Source: Micropterus salmoides
Lineage: Eukaryota > Chordata > Actinopteri > Centrarchiformes > Centrarchidae
NCBI RefSeq assembly: GCF_014851395.1
Contig: NW_024040152.1
Coordinates: 23,731,144 to 23,795,143 of the forward strand
DNA length: 64,000 nucleotides
Reading direction: 5' to 3'
Each line of letters opens with the position of its first letter. Positions within the stretch are counted from its first letter, which is position 1. Of this stretch, positions 60,695 to 64,000 are shown in pieces. A program made the position numbers and the translations under genes. Below the pieces are notes generated by a model that saw nothing but the letters and a program-made list of their open reading frames with translations, searched no databases and was not told the DNA's origin.

Positions 60695-61239
60695 ATGTCA
60701 GCACAGCTAATTGTATTGGATGATAATGAAACGGTTAGTGAGCTGAAATGAATATTATAATGAAATTGTGTCACACTTTATAACAGTTAGACTGCAGTAA
60801 GTAACTTTACTGTAACTAGTGTTAGTGGATGGCTCCTCCTGTGTTGGTGTGACCGTTTTGATGCAGTGTTTTATGTTATGTGGCGGTTCGGACCGGATAA
60901 CATTAGCAACTGCTCGGCGTTAGCCGGCGAGCTAACATGACTTTCTCTGTGTTTCTCCAGCTTTACTAATGCTCACTTTGTTCTTAATCGGCATCATCTG
61001 AACCTATTTGGCCTGATGGGCTTCAGCACAAACCTTTATTGTTGTTTTGTATCATTACGTGGAGCCTTTGTTTTGCTGTGAGCTGGTTGTTTTATGGTGC
61101 TAGTGGACTGCATGTCGTTAGCTGCTGTGTTGTCGCTGTAGTCTAAGAGAGGCTCGGGAGCGCGCACAGGGCTGAATCCGACTCAGAGACCTCACATTAA
61201 AAGCAGAAAAGTGGCTGATGCAAGCAATGGAGAAAACAG
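60695..61239 (+). CDS. 5' end of an unidentified gene (first two coding exons)
   Basis: Exon 1 (60695-60733) encodes MSAQLIVLDDNET and ends at ACG/GTTAGT in phase 0. The start has G at -3. Exon 2 (61142-61239) follows a TTGTCGCTGTAG acceptor, is open in the same frame (SKRGSGARTGLNPTQRPHIK, then SRKVADASNGEN) and ends at ACAG/GTGTGT in phase 2. The intron is 408 bases. LIVLDD followed by acidic residues fits a SUMO-interacting motif. The rest is basic and looks disordered, as in many nuclear proteins. I do not recognise the family. Later exons were not found before the window end, where the second intron is filled with transposons. The gene would continue to the right. Confidence 0.6.
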
Positions 61240-61335
61240 GTGTGTGCTTCATTTCTAAATGAGTTTTGAGTCCATTGACAATAAGGCAATGAAAATTTAA
61301 TTAATTTCATTGAAGAACTTACATATAGTCCTTTT
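61240..61335 (+). other. start of the second intron
   Basis: Follows the GTGTGTGC donor. Unique AT-rich DNA before the nested transposons. Confidence 0.4.
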
Positions 61336-61409
61336 AAAGGATAATTTCAGTATTTTTAAACCTGGGTCCTATTTTCATGTATTTTCATGTCAAAATGAGT
61401 AGTAGATAC

Positions 61410-62752
61410 TAGAGCCCGACCTATTTATCGGCCGATATGAGCTAATTGCATTTAATCGGCATCGGCCGTTTATAACAGCAGATGTATGACTATTAAAAAA
61501 GAAACAGATTCAGATACTTCACTCATGTCATGGGTGTTGCATAGTTTGCCCACCAGAGGGAGCGCTGCAGCTGTTAACTACACTGCCTCACCACAAAAAC
61601 CACAGAAGAATCAGCTGACCGCAGTCTACAGGTGCCAGCCTGCAGCATTTAGAAACACACAGAGGGCTGTGTTAGCGGTGAGTCAGTCTTTTGTCACATT
61701 GATTACATGACTTAAATAATTATAATAAAAACAGCCACAATCACTTCTCCTCTCATGAAAACATTCGTGACTTGCTAACCCTCCCGTTTTTCACTGCACT
61801 CTCCCGGTTTCCTCCCGGCTCACAGCAGTTTAGTGTTACGGTAGTGTTTAAAGCTACACTGCTGACTAACGTGGTTGTACATTTATTTTTGAAACAGTGT
61901 ATCAGTTCTAGCGAACGTTCCACCTTTGTTCCACCTTCTAAATATTTTCTAAAATCACATAACATTACAGCAGCTAACGCTGCCCGTTGCTAAATTAGCC
62001 ACAAAGCTAATGCCGTGTTTATCGGCGGCGGAGCACTAACATTGATGAGCCGCTAAATTATAGCTTCTGACTTATTCTAAATATATCTGCCAGTTATAGT
62101 CTGCATGTCTGAAATTAATAAACCAGAGTGGACATGTAAATAAACGTGAGCAGAATAAGAAAATAACACTGCTTTCTGTAGCTCCTCTTTTTGTGACATT
62201 GTAGATGTGAAACTGGTTATAGTTATAACGTTTGTTAAATGAAATCTCAAAACAGCAAGTCCTCGTTGTAGACAGTCATTTAATATTAGATGCATTCAAC
62301 AGCAGGTCGCTGTATCGCAGTGGCATTATTTAGACAGAATGGTGGTTAAGAAATGGTTTCACGTAGCTTGGTTAGAATTAAAGAGTGCTGGTAAAGGGAT
62401 AAACTAGATGTGAATATGCTACATTGAAATGATGGCAGATTATGTGTAAAGTGAAATACACATGCTTATTCTCTCTCACTGAAAAAGTTGCACCTTCCAG
62501 CAGCAAATAGTTATTGATGTGCAATTGTTTACATGTTCACTTTTTGAGACAGTAATCTATTTTATTAACATAAATCATTTAGGAAAAGGTTTTATAGCCC
62601 ACATACATACCAGCTTTCAATATCGGCCTGTTCTAAATGTAGTTTAGACAGTAAAGGGGTCTATTCTCAAAATCGAAATATCGGCTCATAAATTGGCTCC
62701 TTTTCACTTAAATATCGGCATCGGCCCCCAAAAACCCATATTGTTCGGGCTA
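61410..62752. mobile_element. hAT-type element, 1343 bp
   Basis: The ends TAGAGCCCGACC and GTTCGGGCTA (complement TAGCCCGAAC) are imperfect inverted repeats, with CGGCCGATAT and ATCGGCATCGGCC motifs inside both ends. The flanks GTAGATAC (61402-61409) and GTAGGTAC (62753-62760) are an 8-bp duplication with one mismatch. The ORFs inside are short and unrelated to hAT transposase, so it is non-autonomous. Confidence 0.88.
61550..61564 (+). promoter_or_regulatory. CTCF-like core motif in a transposon
   Basis: CCACCAGAGGGAGCG matches the CTCF core at 13 of 15 positions by eye. It is carried by the hAT element inside the second intron of the gene at 60695. Confidence 0.35.
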
Positions 62753-63229
62753 GTAGGTACAAAAGGTTTGGAATCCGTGCATTGAGTGGCTTCAGTGGGC
62801 AGCTGCAAACCACCTGCAGTGGCTGCAACATATTCCTTCGGGCAAATTGTGTCCACCAAAGTTACGTCCTCAAAAAGTGCTTCTTTTCGCCACCAACAGG
62901 TTCAGACTGTTATAAGAGATGTCTTACAAGAGTGAGTCATGAGTGACTCCACGTGACACCCACGGAAGTCTCGCTTAAGGACAATTCATGCTCTGAAATC
63001 TCGTGAGAGTCAAGTCGAAGGTCTGAGCCTGTGAGTGGCAAAAAGAAGAACTTTTTGTGGACGGTCAAAATTGCCCCGACTGTAGCTGGTTTGCAACTGC
63101 CGGCTAAAGCCATCTACTGCAAGGATTTCTAATTTTTTTTTTATGTTCTAGTCATTCTGACGCCAAAATAAATGAAAATAGGGTCCAGGTTTAAAGATAC
63201 CAAAATGATCCTTTCCCATATGTTATTTA

Positions 63230-63440
63230 AATGCAGTTAGGTGCGCACACACACGTTTACACACATCCACACCTGGAAGCTGCTCAGTACAGCAGGTGGG
63301 GATTAAGTGACTTGGTCAAGGGCACCTCAGTGCTGCTCTTTCACTTTTCCTGTCCAGAATTACCCTGCCAATTTGAGGATGAAACCACTGACCTCCCAGC
63401 CATAAGCTTGTGAATCCTATGTGAGGCCACCAGCCACTCA
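63230..63440. repeat. dispersed fish repeat, limits unclear
   Basis: AAGTGACTTGGTCAAGGGCA, then CCTCAGTGCTG and GAGGATGAAACCACTGACCT are phrases I recognise from a common fish dispersed repeat. No ends or duplications were found. Confidence 0.4.
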
Positions 63441-64000
63441 TCATAACAGACAACTCTAAAAAGTATGTGCAGACTCATAAAATTCATTTGAGCTTCTGTA
63501 GCAAAATGAATGGTGTTTCACTGCAGCACTAGCAAAAGGTCTGTAATCATGTTTAACATTACTTTCAATTGTCTTGGTAATTACTCATCATTTAATACTA
63601 AATATTTAAATTTCAAAAGATGACCCTGATGAAACTTACACAGTTACTTACATTTTACAAAGCACCGTCAGTAGCTCAGTAGCAGTAATTGCATCACCTG
63701 TCTTGATGTTTCATCTGTTTTGACTTCTCTGAAACTCTAATGATCCTCGGCCATATAGATCACCTGCTAGATCCCTTACAGGCTCATTCATGGACACTAA
63801 TTCAATGCTGTGAGTAAACCTTAACTTGAATGTCCATCAGTATAATTCCGTTCAGCTTGTCTGCACTTTGACGAAATTAAGCATTACTAAAGGAACAAAG
63901 CAGGCCCTTCATAGGGAAAGGTGGAAGGTTTCTGCAACCACACAAGGCATTCCATTCAATCATGGCTGAAAATTTGATGTGGATGGAAGTCATGGCCAAA
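63441..64000. other. non-coding, nothing recognised
   Basis: Unique DNA at the window end, probably intron of the gene starting at 60695 if that gene is real. No exon with good splice sites was found. Confidence 0.4.

Larger units (their letters stand above)
61336..63213. mobile_element. inverted-repeat element interrupted by a hAT
   Basis: The left end (AAAGGATAATTTCAGTATTT, then TTAAACCTGGGTCCTATTTT) is mirrored at the right end (complement AAAGGATCATTTTGGTATCT, then TTAAACCTGGACCCTATTTT). These are inverted repeats of about 45 bp with scattered mismatches. It is a repeat I recognise as abundant in fish. The element is split at 61410-62760 by a hAT insertion. A target duplication could not be fixed, so the superfamily is open. 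Confidence 0.75.

Overview
The window looks like teleost fish nuclear DNA, probably from a percomorph-type genome. It is AT-rich and has no dense protein-coding content. It is scattered with CA/TG, CT/GA and TATC microsatellites. It carries fish-style repeats: hAT miniature elements with 8-bp target duplications, an IS630/Tc1-type DNA transposon, LINE 3' ends with a TATC tail, a decayed Ty3/gypsy pol, and tRNA-derived SINE pieces. There are no bacterial operons, rRNAs or CRISPR arrays. The species and chromosome cannot be told from the sequence.

Layout. 1-18 kb is mostly unique non-coding DNA with microsatellites, an imperfect 58-bp direct duplication (2418/2736) and several stretches that read like developmental enhancers (impression only). 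18-27 kb is repeat-rich: two hAT-type elements (18322-18892 and 19932-21855), a broken Ty3/gypsy integrase (about 22400-23335), a 160-bp direct repeat (23337/24838), a third repeat beginning near 25838 and a LINE scrap (27011). 30.8-33.9 kb is a nested pair of related IS630/Tc1-like transposons, the inner one with a decayed DDE transposase on the minus strand. 37.4-38.0 kb is a 5'-truncated LINE 3' end. 38-47 kb is again mostly unique, with a degenerate CAGTCA-type array (41.86-42.2 kb). 47.3-48.4 and 53.9-54.8 kb are two copies, in the same orientation, of one dispersed repeat. Part of that repeat also recurs, inverted, inside the hAT element at 20-21.9 kb. More hAT elements lie at 50214-50473, 55277-56150 and 61410-62752.

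The gene-like signals cluster at the right end. A CpG-containing promoter-like block is followed at 60695 by a short first coding exon (MSAQLIVLDDNET, containing a SUMO-interacting-motif-like LIVLDD) and at 61142-61239 by an open second exon with good splice sites. This looks like the 5' end of a plus-strand gene that runs off the window, with transposons nested in its second intron. At 58.47-59.67 kb a promoter-like block, a GT-AG intron, a 60-codon ORF and a polyadenylation signal form a small transcription-unit-like cassette between arrays of degenerate repeats. At 52.93-53.59 kb a GC-rich minus-strand block has exon-like pieces with splice sites that I could not assign to a family.

Everything rests on reading by eye. 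No similarity search or alignment was run. Transposon family names rest on termini, target duplications and recognised protein motifs.
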